NCBI RefSeq assembly: GCF_000741695.1
Contig: NZ_JGZK01000001.1
Location: 248,001 to 312,000, forward strand
Direction: 5' to 3'
DNA: 64,000 bases
Source of the DNA: Bifidobacterium reuteri DSM 23975
GTDB taxonomy: Bacteria > Actinomycetota > Actinomycetes > Actinomycetales > Bifidobacteriaceae
This document shows, piece by piece, positions 42,866 through 50,492 of the stretch. The notes beneath the pieces are model-generated. The model saw only the letters and a program-made list of their open reading frames with translations. It was not told where the DNA came from and did no database searches. Each line of letters opens with the position of its first letter. The first letter of the stretch is position 1. The position numbers were made by a program, and so were the translations under genes.

Positions 42866-42902
42866 TTTGAGCCGCAGTCGTAGTAAACGGCTGCGGCTCA
42901 AA
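42866..42902 (+). terminator. Intercistronic hairpin between pstS and pstC
   Basis: TTTGAGCCGCAG (42866-42877) pairs perfectly with CTGCGGCTCAAA (42891-42902). As no strong T-run follows, it may be a partial terminator or an RNA-stability hairpin that raises pstS over pstCAB. Confidence 0.65.
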
Positions 42903-42977
42903 GCGGGTAAAGGACATGTTTCCCACATGGCTCTACTCGCAATCGTTTTTGTCAATTCCTTCATATAAGGAGAATCC

Positions 42978-43931
42978 GTGAGTTCGCAAGACAAAACGGC
43001 TCTCGCACCCACAGGCGGGAAAACCGCCGATAAGGTGTTCCGCGGTGTGGCGTATGGCTGCGGCATCCTGATTCTTGTGGTGCTTGCCGCCGTATTCCTC
43101 TTCCTCTTCTTCCGCGCATGGCCGCTCATCGGTGGCGATCAGGCTGCGAACAACGAGACTGTTTCCAACTTCACCGGTGGTAAGGCGAACAATTTCTGGG
43201 GTTATGTGCTCCCGCTGTTGTTCGGCACCGTGCTGGTCTCCATCCTCGCCCTGATTATCGCCTTCTTCGTTTCCATCGGCATCGCACTGTTCATTTCGCA
43301 CTATGCGCCTAAGAACATCGCCACTGGTCTGAGCTATGTGGTGGATTTGCTCGCCGCAATTCCTTCCGTAATCTACGGTCTGTGGGGTGGTCTGATTCTG
43401 GTTCCTGCCATTTACCCGTTCTGGGATTGGGTGGCCAACCACCTTGGCTGGATTCCGATCTTCGCAGGTCCTGCAGCAAACCCGCAGCGTACCGTGGGTA
43501 CGGTCGCCGTGGTGCTCGCCGTTATGGTGCTGCCGATCATCACCTCCATGTCGCGTGATATCTTCCTCCAGACGCCGTCCCTGCAGCAGGAAGCTGCGTA
43601 TGGCCTCGGCGCCACCAAGTGGGAGATGATCAAGCTCGCCGTGATTCCGTTCGGCAAGTCCGGTATCGTGTCCGCCTCCATGCTGGCTCTTGGTCGTGCA
43701 CTCGGTGAGACCATGGCCGTCTTGATGATCCTGTCTCCTGGCCTCAGCTACTCCATCAAGCTACTGCAGGCTTCCCAGAGCCAGACCATCGCAGCCAACA
43801 TCGCCGCACAGTACCCTGAAGCCAACGACCTCGGCGTGTCCGTCCTGATTGGAACCGGTTTGATCCTGTTCCTCATCACCTTCGTCGTGAACTTCGTGGC
43901 TCGTAAGATCACTGAGAAAGCGGGTGCCTGA
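42978..43931 (+). CDS. pstC: Phosphate ABC transporter permease PstC
   Basis: This 317-residue permease has six main helices and an extra N-terminal one. The cytoplasmic coupling loop is LQQEAAYGLGATKWEMIKLAVIPFGKSGI. It starts with GTG, preceded by AAGGAGAA. Its TGA stop shares a base with the pstA start (TGATG), so the two are translationally coupled. Confidence 0.94.
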   Translation: MSSQDKTALAPTGGKTADKVFRGVAYGCGILILVVLAAVFLFLFFRAWPLIGGDQAANNETVSNFTGGKANNFWGYVLPLLFGTVLVSILALIIAFFVSIGIALFISHYAPKNIATGLSYVVDLLAAIPSVIYGLWGGLILVPAIYPFWDWVANHLGWIPIFAGPAANPQRTVGTVAVVLAVMVLPIITSMSRDIFLQTPSLQQEAAYGLGATKWEMIKLAVIPFGKSGIVSASMLALGRALGETMAVLMILSPGLSYSIKLLQASQSQTIAANIAAQYPEANDLGVSVLIGTGLILFLITFVVNFVARKITEKAGA

Positions 43932-44923
43932 TGGCTGAAGCAACCAAGAAGAAGAACCTTGACGGCGCTCCCGTCATCGACTTCGACAAGTTCCGCCCGA
44001 CCCGTTCCTCCGAGCAGGCCCGTAAGATCAAGGACTACGTGATGACCGGCGTCATCGCGCTGGCCTTCGTCATCGCCTGCATCCCGCTGGTCTCCGTGCT
44101 GTGGACCACCATTATCAATGGTGCGAAGCGTCTGAACCTGAACTTCCTCGGTTACAACATGACCGGTGTGGTCGGTGGTAACCCGACCCCGTCCGGTGGC
44201 TACGGTGGTGTTCTCCACGCCATCATCGGTACTCTTGAGATCACTGCCGGTGCAATGGTCATCTCCATCCCGATCGGCATCATGTGCGCCGTGTACCTGG
44301 TTGAATACGCGCACGGCGGCAAGCTGGCCATGACCATCTCGCTGCTCGTCGATGTGATGAGTGGTATTCCTTCCATCGTCGCCGGTCTGTTCGCATTCTC
44401 GATGTTCACCATCGTGTTCGGACCTGGTACCATCAACGGTTTCGAAGGTTCTGTGGCATTGTCCCTGCTGATGTTGCCGACCGTGGTCAAATCCTGTGAA
44501 GAGATGCTGAAGATCGTTCCGAACGATCTTCGTGAGGCTTCTCTTGCTCTGGGTGTTACCAAGCAGCGTACGATCACCAAGATCGTGCTCCGTACCGCTC
44601 TGCCGGGCATCGTCTCCGGCTGCATCCTCGCCATCGCACGTGTGATCGGTGAGACTGCACCGTTGCTGATGACCGCAGGTTACATCGCCAGCACCAACGT
44701 GAACCTCTTCTCCGGCCAGATGACCACCCTGCCTGTGTACGTCTATCAGGAATACTCCAAGCTCAACGCCAACTGCCCGGCTGGTGCCGACGCCTCCTGC
44801 GTCACCACCATTCCTATGGAACGTTCCTGGTCCGCCGCACTTGTGCTGATCATCATCGTGCTGCTCTTGAACTTGATCGGCCGTCTGGTCGCCAAGGTCT
44901 TCGCAGTCAAGACCGAGCGCTAA
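43931..44923 (+). CDS. pstA: Phosphate ABC transporter permease PstA
   Basis: This 330-residue partner permease has about six helices and the coupling loop REASLALGVTKQRTITKIVLRTALPGIVSG. It opens with a 40-residue cytoplasmic tail. It overlaps the end of pstC and is followed by pstB 31 bp later. Confidence 0.94.
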   Translation: MAEATKKKNLDGAPVIDFDKFRPTRSSEQARKIKDYVMTGVIALAFVIACIPLVSVLWTTIINGAKRLNLNFLGYNMTGVVGGNPTPSGGYGGVLHAIIGTLEITAGAMVISIPIGIMCAVYLVEYAHGGKLAMTISLLVDVMSGIPSIVAGLFAFSMFTIVFGPGTINGFEGSVALSLLMLPTVVKSCEEMLKIVPNDLREASLALGVTKQRTITKIVLRTALPGIVSGCILAIARVIGETAPLLMTAGYIASTNVNLFSGQMTTLPVYVYQEYSKLNANCPAGADASCVTTIPMERSWSAALVLIIIVLLLNLIGRLVAKVFAVKTER

Positions 44924-44954
44924 ACCGTTCAACAATAAGGAATAAGGAAACATC

Positions 44955-45734
44955 ATGGGACAACGTATTGACGTCAACCACGAGAACATCTACTACGGTG
45001 ACTTCCTTGCTGTGGAAGATGTGAACATCAACATCGAGGCCAACAAGGTCACCGCGTTCATCGGCCCCTCTGGCTGCGGCAAGTCCACCGTGCTGCGCAC
45101 CCTGGATCGTATGCACGAGCTTATCCCCGGCGCTCACGTCGAGGGCGAGGTCCTGCTCGAGGGCAAGAACCTGTACGACAAGGACGTGGATCCTGTGTCC
45201 GTTCGTCGTGACGTCGGCATGGTCTTCCAGCGCCCGAACCCGTTCCCGACCATGTCCATCCGCGAGAACGTGCTCGCCGGTGTTCGTCTGAACAACAAGC
45301 ACCTGAGCAAGTCCGACGCCGACGACCTGGTTGAGTGGGCCCTGCGCGGCGCCAACCTGTGGAACGAAGTCAAGGATCGTCTGGACAACCCGGGCATCGG
45401 CCTTTCCGGTGGTCAGCAGCAGCGTCTGTGCATCGCCCGCGCTGTGGCTGTGCACCCGCAGGTCGTGCTGATGGATGAGCCTTGCTCCGCCCTTGACCCG
45501 ATCTCCACCCTGGCCGTTGAGGATCTGATCAACGAGCTCAAGGACGATTACACCATCGTGATCGTGACCCACAACATGCAGCAGGCCGCCCGTATCGCCG
45601 ACTACACCGCCTTCTTCAACCTGAAGGCCGTTGGCCAGCCCGGTCACCTCGAGTACTTCGCCGACACCACGACGATGTTCAACAACCCGCAGAACGAAGA
45701 GGCCGAGCGTTACATCTCCGGCCGCTTCGGCTGA
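44955..45734 (+). CDS. pstB: Phosphate ABC transporter ATP-binding protein PstB
   Basis: This 259-residue ATPase drives phosphate import. It carries Walker [18 protein letters not shown], the PstB-specific [17 protein letters not shown]-loop segment, the signature [14 protein letters not shown], Walker [14 protein letters not shown] and [12 protein letters not shown] terminator follows at 45808. No phoU gene lies next to it in this window. Confidence 0.97.
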   Translation: MGQRIDVNHENIYYGDFLAVEDVNINIEANKVTAFIGPSGCGKSTVLRTLDRMHELIPGAHVEGEVLLEGKNLYDKDVDPVSVRRDVGMVFQRPNPFPTMSIRENVLAGVRLNNKHLSKSDADDLVEWALRGANLWNEVKDRLDNPGIGLSGGQQQRLCIARAVAVHPQVVLMDEPCSALDPISTLAVEDLINELKDDYTIVIVTHNMQQAARIADYTAFFNLKAVGQPGHLEYFADTTTMFNNPQNEEAERYISGRFG

Positions 45735-45807
45735 TCGATCCTGCGCGCGGCCCACGCGGCTGTACGCAGGTTGTGCCTGAGCGTGGCGTTGACCGCGTAA
45801 GGCTGAT

Positions 45808-45840
45808 AAAGACCGCCCGTGAGGCGGTCTTTTTGTTTTG
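45808..45840 (+). terminator. Terminator of the pst operon
   Basis: AAAGACCGCC (45808-45817) pairs with GGCGGTCTTT (45823-45832), followed by a T-rich run. Confidence 0.9.
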
Positions 45841-45858
45841 TTTTCTTCTTTCTCGCCT

Positions 45859-46029
45859 GCAACGATTCTGCCAATCCTCGACCTAGTCTGGCGCACTTAT
45901 GCCGATTGGCAGAATTACTCGGCAGAATCGTCGCTGCTGATGCATTATGAAGTGCAACGATTCTGCCATGGTGGGTTGTGACTTACTCTGATTAAGCCAA
46001 TCTGCCAGTTGCTTTGGCAGGATCGTTGC
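45859..46029. repeat. 171-bp array of GCAACGATTCTGCCA inverted pairs (family 2, copy 1)
   Basis: Two inverted pairs occur: GCAACGATTCTGCCA at 45859-45873 with CGGCAGAATCGTCGC at 45920-45934, and GCAACGATTCTGCCA at 45954-45968 with TGGCAGGATCGTTGC at 46015-46029. Motif starts are at offsets 0, 61, 95 and 156. The copy at 48607-48777 has identical offsets and different sequence between motifs. It lies 19 bp after the pstB terminator and before the stop of a convergent gene, so it is not in a promoter region. Confidence 0.9.
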
Positions 46030-46041
46030 GGTGCGATTGCA

Positions 46042-46797
46042 TCACAGTGTGGCGGCGTACTGAGCCACCGAAGCGGTAACTTCCTTGAGATAGTCGAGCG
46101 AACGACGCCAATGGCCGGGGACTTCGATTGAATGGTTGGCGTCCGGATACTCATGCACGTGCGGGGTCAGTGCATTCGCGCGCGTACGGTCGTAGAACGG
46201 GTCCGCAGTGCCGGCGCAAATCAGCGGCGCAGGGCCGTTGTACCGGCTGACTCGGGCATGCGAATCGCCGGCATGTTCTGAGCGAATCGCCTGTGCTGCC
46301 TCTTCCACGCTCGGCGCCTCGGGCTCGCCAACGATGTCATCGCCGACGGCGGGCACCGGGATCACGCGCGCCGACGGGTCAAAGTCGGCGTGATGCAGCA
46401 CCGGAGTCAGCAATACAAACGGCAGACCATAGTGCGATGCCACATGCGGATAGGTCATCGTCGTCAACGATTTGCCGATCAGCAGCAGTCGCGGCGCGCG
46501 GGCAGGCGAGGCAGAGCCATCGGTCCCGGATGCGTTGCGCACTGATGCGACCCAATCGTCGATGGCATCATTGAGCACAGGAATCACGGTGGACAGGTCG
46601 TCCGAAGCGTTGCGCACATTCATACGATCGATGCGCCAGCCGTTTTCCGCCAATGCCTGGGCAGCCCAATACAGCAGCGGACGATCGCAGTTGTAGCCAG
46701 TGCCGGGCATCAACAGCACGCGCCCGTGCTCATGCCCCGGCTTGACCGTGTTCTTTCTCCATGAAGTGATACTGACTTCCACCGGTGTCTGTGCCAT
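46042..46797 (-). CDS. Alpha/beta hydrolase-like protein
   Basis: This 251-residue protein has an alpha/beta hydrolase layout: VLLMPGTGYNCDRPLLYWAA for the oxyanion region, the nucleophile-like LLIGKSLTTMTYPH (Ser flanked by Lys and Leu, G-K-S-L rather than the usual G-x-S-x-G), LICAGTADPFYD for the acid and HEYPDANHSIEVPG for the His. The substrate is unknown. AAGGGGAAC precedes the ATG. It is convergent with pstB and divergent from azgA. Confidence 0.7.
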   Translation of the reverse strand: MAQTPVEVSITSWRKNTVKPGHEHGRVLLMPGTGYNCDRPLLYWAAQALAENGWRIDRMNVRNASDDLSTVIPVLNDAIDDWVASVRNASGTDGSASPARAPRLLLIGKSLTTMTYPHVASHYGLPFVLLTPVLHHADFDPSARVIPVPAVGDDIVGEPEAPSVEEAAQAIRSEHAGDSHARVSRYNGPAPLICAGTADPFYDRTRANALTPHVHEYPDANHSIEVPGHWRRSLDYLKEVTASVAQYAATL

Positions 46798-47136
46798 GTT
46801 CCCCTTCTTTCGGCCTCTTATCTGCGATTGCCAGTCTACGCTTTTCCGCTAACTGCATTCTCCGAATCCGACGGCAGTGTTTTCGCGATATATGCACCGG
46901 TTATAATCAACGATGGTTCTGATCGGGTGACTGCGTCGAACGCGCGCGGACAGGTCGATCAGGGCGAGTCGCAATTCTCGCCGGGGTGACCATGTCCAGC
47001 ACGACAAGCAAATCAGACGAATGGCAGCATTGACGTCAGCATTGACGTTTATGCGTCTGTGTCGGTGCCACGCATCGACGTCTCTCGCTTGCCGGCGAAC
47101 GGCGAAACCCCGCACAACCCAAGGAAGTAGAGAGTA
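46798..47136. other. Divergent upstream region of azgA
   Basis: This 339-bp region separates a hydrolase (leftward) from the purine permease (rightward). A TATAAT hexamer at 46902-46907 and a small stem GGCGAG/CTCGCC (46963-46982) suggest a transcript leader of about 220 nt before azgA. I do not recognise a purine riboswitch core in it. Confidence 0.5.
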
Positions 47137-48531
47137 ATGGAGAAGTTCTTCCATTTGAAGGAGAACGGCACGACCGTCTCGACTGAGATCCTGGCCGGCC
47201 TCACCACCTTCTTCGCGATGGCGTACATCATCGTCGTCAATCCGCAAATCCTGTCCCAGACCGGTATGCCGTGGGGAGGCGTGTTCCTCGCCACCATCAT
47301 CGCGGCCATCATCGGCACCTTGGTCATGGGCCTGTTCGCCAACGTGCCGTACGCGCAGGCGGCCGGCATGGGCCTCAACGCATTCTTCACCTATACGGTA
47401 TGTTTCGGCCTGGGCTTCACCTGGCAGCAGACCATGTGCATGGTGTTCCTGTGCGGTCTGATTAACATCATCATCACGGTCACCAAGATCCGCAAGATGA
47501 TCATCCTAGCCATCCCGGTGGTGCTGCAGCAGGCCATCGGCGGCGGCATCGGCCTGTTCGTGGCATACGTGGGCATGCTGAACGTCGGCCTGATCAAGTT
47601 CACGCCCGGCGACCCGAAGGCCGCCGCCGAGGGCGGTGCCGTGGCCGCCACTCCTGGTCTTGCCACCTTCAACGACAAGGTGCTGTGGGTGTTCCTTATC
47701 GGCCTGCTGCTGGCCGTCGTGTTCACGGTGATGAAGGTCAAGGGCGGCCTGCTGCTGGCCATCGCCATCACCACCGTGGTGGGCATCCCATTCGGCGTGA
47801 CCAACTTCGGCTCCTCGATGTCCATCTCCGAGACCTTCTCCCAGCTGCCGCAGACCTTCGGCGCGATTTTCTCCGCCGACGGCTTCCCGGCGCTGTTCTC
47901 CGACCCGGCCAAGCTGCCGCTGGTGATCGTGACCATCTTCGCGTTCTCCATGTCCGACACGTTCGACACGCTCGGCACCTTCATCGGCACCGGTCGCCGC
48001 ACCGGCATCTTCTCCCTGGAGGACGAGAAGGCGCTGGAGAACGGCCATGGCTTCTCCTCCAAGATGGACAAGGCCCTGTTCGCTGACTCCATCGCCACCT
48101 CGATCGGTGCCATCTGCGGTACCTCCAACACCACCACCTATGTGGAGTCCTCGGCCGGTATCGCGGCCGGTGGCCGTACCGGCCTGACTTCGGTGGTCGT
48201 GGCGGTCTGCTTCGCGCTGTCCGCGTTCCTGGCCCCGGTGGTCTCCGCTGTGCCGTCTGCCGCCACCGCCGGTGTGCTGGTGCTGGTGGGCTGCATGATG
48301 GCCGCTTCGCTCAAGGAGATCAACTGGGCGGACATCGACGAGGCCATCCCGGCGTTCTTCGCGGCCGTGTTCATGGCCTTCTCCTACTCCATCTCCTACG
48401 GCATCGCCGGCGGCTTCATCATGTACTGCATCGTGAAGACCTGCAAGGGCAAGGCCAAGGAGGTCCATCCGATGCTCTGGATCGTCTCCGCGCTGTTCAT
48501 CCTGGACTTCGTGTGCATGGCGATTCTGTGA
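47137..48531 (+). CDS. Adenine/guanine/hypoxanthine permease (NCS2, AzgA-like)
   Basis: This 464-residue carrier has some 12-14 helices and belongs to the NCS2 (AzgA/PbuG) purine permeases. Family signatures are ENGTTVSTEILAGLTTFFAMAYIIVVNP, AAGMGLNAFFTYTVCFGLGFTWQQ, FSMSDTFDTLGTFIGTGRRTG and GTSNTTTYVESSAGIAAGGRTGLTS. It imports purine bases with protons. AAGGAAGTAGAGAGTA lies before the ATG. A strong terminator follows. Confidence 0.92.
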   Translation: MEKFFHLKENGTTVSTEILAGLTTFFAMAYIIVVNPQILSQTGMPWGGVFLATIIAAIIGTLVMGLFANVPYAQAAGMGLNAFFTYTVCFGLGFTWQQTMCMVFLCGLINIIITVTKIRKMIILAIPVVLQQAIGGGIGLFVAYVGMLNVGLIKFTPGDPKAAAEGGAVAATPGLATFNDKVLWVFLIGLLLAVVFTVMKVKGGLLLAIAITTVVGIPFGVTNFGSSMSISETFSQLPQTFGAIFSADGFPALFSDPAKLPLVIVTIFAFSMSDTFDTLGTFIGTGRRTGIFSLEDEKALENGHGFSSKMDKALFADSIATSIGAICGTSNTTTYVESSAGIAAGGRTGLTSVVVAVCFALSAFLAPVVSAVPSAATAGVLVLVGCMMAASLKEINWADIDEAIPAFFAAVFMAFSYSISYGIAGGFIMYCIVKTCKGKAKEVHPMLWIVSALFILDFVCMAIL

Positions 48532-48553
48532 CGGGCTTGGCAAGCCTATGATT

Positions 48554-48594
48554 CGGGCAGGTCGATCCGCTGGGTCGGCCTGCCCGTTTGTTTT
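48554..48594 (+). terminator. Terminator after azgA-like gene
   Basis: CGGGCAGG (48554-48561) pairs with CCTGCCCG (48579-48586), followed by TTTGTTTT. Confidence 0.85.
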
Positions 48595-48606
48595 GGCGGC
48601 ACATCC

Positions 48607-48777
48607 GCAACGATTCCGCCATTGCCGAGCGGAGATTGGCGGTATTGCGTCAATCAATCGGCCTGCATGGCAGAATCGTTGCACTGTATGATGGGTCAGC
48701 CGCAACGATTGTGCCAAGCGTTCGGCTGGATTGGCTTGACTCCGTAGATTATTGGGATTCGATGGCAGAATCGTTGC
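48607..48777. repeat. 171-bp array of GCAACGATTCTGCCA inverted pairs (family 2, copy 2)
   Basis: Motifs lie at 48607-48621 (GCAACGATTCCGCCA), 48668-48682 (TGGCAGAATCGTTGC), 48702-48716 (GCAACGATTGTGCCA) and 48763-48777 (TGGCAGAATCGTTGC). Offsets 0, 61, 95 and 156 equal those of the copy at 45859. Total length is 171 bp in both. Intervening sequence is not conserved. It begins 13 bp after the azgA terminator. Confidence 0.9.
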
Positions 48778-48834
48778 TATTGCGACACGCCGATGTGATG
48801 GGCGACGGCTGCTTTGTCCGCGACCGACCGTAGT

Positions 48835-49051
48835 CTATCCACTCGTAAACCACAGACCGTTGGTTGAGGTGCGCGCAAACGCACTTCCGAAGTTTGGTTC
48901 GCCAAGCCAGCGCAGGTTGAGAGATATGCGTCCGATAAGGACCGAAGCGGATACGCTTCATGATGTATTGCTCTGCCTGTGCGCAGGGCTTTTTTATTGC
49001 CCAGCCGAGTGTTCCGATTTCAGATCAATGGCCGATTTAGGAAGGAACGCC
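48835..49051 (+). ncRNA. Probable L10 leader of rplJ-rplL with attenuator-like hairpin
   Basis: The untranslated region before rplJ includes the stem GCTCTGC (48970-48976) with GCAGGGC (48983-48989) followed by six T, an intrinsic terminator inside the leader. L10 binds its own mRNA leader in many bacteria. I infer such control from position and the internal terminator, without having folded the RNA. The left border is approximate. Confidence 0.6.
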
Positions 49052-49573
49052 ATGAAGAGGCCCGAAAAGGAAGCGGTGGTCGCTCAGCTTACGGAACAGT
49101 TCCGTAACGCTGATGCTGTCTACCTGACCGAGTACCGCGGGCTTACCGTTCCGCAGGTTTCCGAACTGCGCGAAAAGCTAGGCCGCGATACTTCCTACAC
49201 TGTGGCTAAGAACACGCTGGCGCGCATCGCCGCCAAGGAAGCGGGCATTGAGGGTCTCGACGACCTGCTCAAGGGCCCGACCGCCATCACCTTCGTGAAG
49301 GGCGACTTCATCGAGGCTGCGAAGACGCTGCGTGATTTTGCCAAGACCAACAAGGCTCTCGTGATCTCGGGCGGCTATGCCGATGGCACCGTCTACGACG
49401 CCGAGGGTGCCAAGAAGCTTGCCGACCTTATGTCTCGCCCGCAGCTGCTCTCCAAGTTCGCTGGAGACCTCAAGGCCACGACTGCCAAGGCCGCATACCT
49501 GTTCGTCGCTCTGCCTACCAAGGCCGTGCGTACGATCGATGCTCTGCGCGAGAAGCAGGAAAAGGCAGCTTGA
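49052..49573 (+). CDS. rplJ: 50S ribosomal protein L10
   Basis: This 173-residue protein is L10, which anchors the L7/L12 stalk to 23S rRNA. KRPEKEAVVAQLTEQFRNADAVYLTEYRGLTVPQVSELREKL and YTVAKNTLARIA are family segments. The ATG at 49052 follows GGAAGGAA; in-frame sequence upstream is leader RNA. It is cotranscribed with rplL. Confidence 0.97.
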   Translation: MKRPEKEAVVAQLTEQFRNADAVYLTEYRGLTVPQVSELREKLGRDTSYTVAKNTLARIAAKEAGIEGLDDLLKGPTAITFVKGDFIEAAKTLRDFAKTNKALVISGGYADGTVYDAEGAKKLADLMSRPQLLSKFAGDLKATTAKAAYLFVALPTKAVRTIDALREKQEKAA

Positions 49574-49678
49574 TTCCCATGCGGCTCGCCGCATGAACAA
49601 TTCGGAAAACAAATACAACATTGAGACGGTAAGGCCGCCGAGTCGTGCAGGCCGCCGCCAGAATGAAAGGAAGCCATC

Positions 49679-50062
49679 ATGGCTAAGTACACCAACGAAG
49701 AGCTCCTGGAAGCTTTTGGTGAAATGACCCTCGTCGAGCTCTCCGAGTTCGTCAAGGCCTTCGAAGAGAAGTTCGACGTCGAGGCCGCTGCCCCGGTCGC
49801 CGCTGTCGCTGCCGCTCCGGCTGCTGGCGCTGCTGCTGAGGAAGAGGAGAAGACCGAGTTCGACGTCGTCCTGACCGCTGTCGGCGACAAGAAGATCCAG
49901 GTCATCAAGGCTGTCAAGGCCATCACCAACGCTGGCCTGGCTGACGCCAAGGCTATGGTTGACGGCGCTCCGAAGGCCATCCTCGAGAAGGCCAAGAAGG
50001 AAGACGCCGAGAAGGCCAAGGCTCAGCTGGAAGAGGCTGGCGCCACCGTCGAGCTCAAGTGA
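49679..50062 (+). CDS. rplL: 50S ribosomal protein L7/L12
   Basis: This 127-residue stalk protein recruits translation GTPases. It has the N-terminal dimerisation helix ([24 protein letters not shown]), an Ala-rich hinge (about residues 35-55) and the C-terminal domain [51 protein letters not shown] lies before the ATG. A terminator follows at 50097. Confidence 0.98.
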   Translation: MAKYTNEELLEAFGEMTLVELSEFVKAFEEKFDVEAAAPVAAVAAAPAAGAAAEEEEKTEFDVVLTAVGDKKIQVIKAVKAITNAGLADAKAMVDGAPKAILEKAKKEDAEKAKAQLEEAGATVELK

Positions 50063-50096
50063 TTTGTGCGGCTTGAGCCGCGAATCAACAGCTTGT

Positions 50097-50136
50097 GAAA
50101 CCCCGCATCTGAGCAATCAGGATGCGGGGTTTCTTG
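50097..50136 (+). terminator. Terminator after rplL
   Basis: GAAACCCCGCATC (50097-50109) pairs perfectly with GATGCGGGGTTTC (50121-50133), followed by TTG. Confidence 0.9.
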
Positions 50137-50208
50137 TATTTCTTGATTTGTGCGCGATGAAACTATCGGCCTATTGGCCTGGCGGTTTGGGCACTGTCGG
50201 TTTGGACA

Positions 50209-50383
50209 CTGAGGGGAATACGCTGCGGGTCAGACGCTAGTCTGACTAGACGCTGTGGATTTCCCCGTTGACTGACGGAAATACAACGGAATTATGTGGT
50301 ATCTCCATCAGCTAACGTCTTATTCCCCGTCAGCAACGTTATATCTCCGTCAGTCAGTCTCCGTCAGTTGACGAGGGGAATAG
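50209..50383. repeat. Cluster of CTGACGGGGAATA / TATTCCCCGTCAG motifs
   Basis: Rightward copies: CTGAGGGGAATA at 50209, CTGACGGAAATA at 50272 and GACGAGGGGAATA near 50370. Leftward copies end at 50271 (ATTTCCCCGTTGA), 50311 (TATCTCCATCAG), 50333 (TATTCCCCGTCAG), 50353 (TATCTCCGTCAG) and 50367 (GTCTCCGTCAG). Two inverted pairs, 50209/50271 and 50272/50333, span about 62 bp, as in the other arrays, but the remaining copies are closer (14-22 bp). Confidence 0.65.
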
Positions 50384-50492
50384 AGCCTTTCGACAAAACC
50401 GGGCGATTCTTCTCGTTATAATTCGCGGAAAATCAGCACAAGATGACACAATTGCACGTAATGTGGTCAGTAGTGTGTTTAGGAAGGCGGTC

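Larger units (their letters stand above)
48532..49051. other. Intergenic region azgA-rplJ
   Basis: This 520-bp region contains, in order, the azgA terminator, a family-2 motif array (48607-48777) and the ribosomal L10 leader with its attenuator-like hairpin (48970-48995). No gene is seen. Confidence 0.7.
50063..50492. other. Intergenic region rplL-FHA gene
   Basis: After the rplL terminator comes a cluster of TATTCCCCGTCAG-like motifs (50209-50383) and then about 110 bp of promoter and leader for the FHA gene. No gene is seen. Confidence 0.7.

Noticed and set aside
46902..47136. Purine riboswitch before the purine permease
   Set aside because: The conserved core and loop-loop pairing of the purine aptamer are not visible; only a small stem was found.
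48752..49051. N-terminal extension of ribosomal protein L10
   Set aside because: The in-frame sequence covers the leader and its terminator hairpin; the family start and ribosome site are at 49052.
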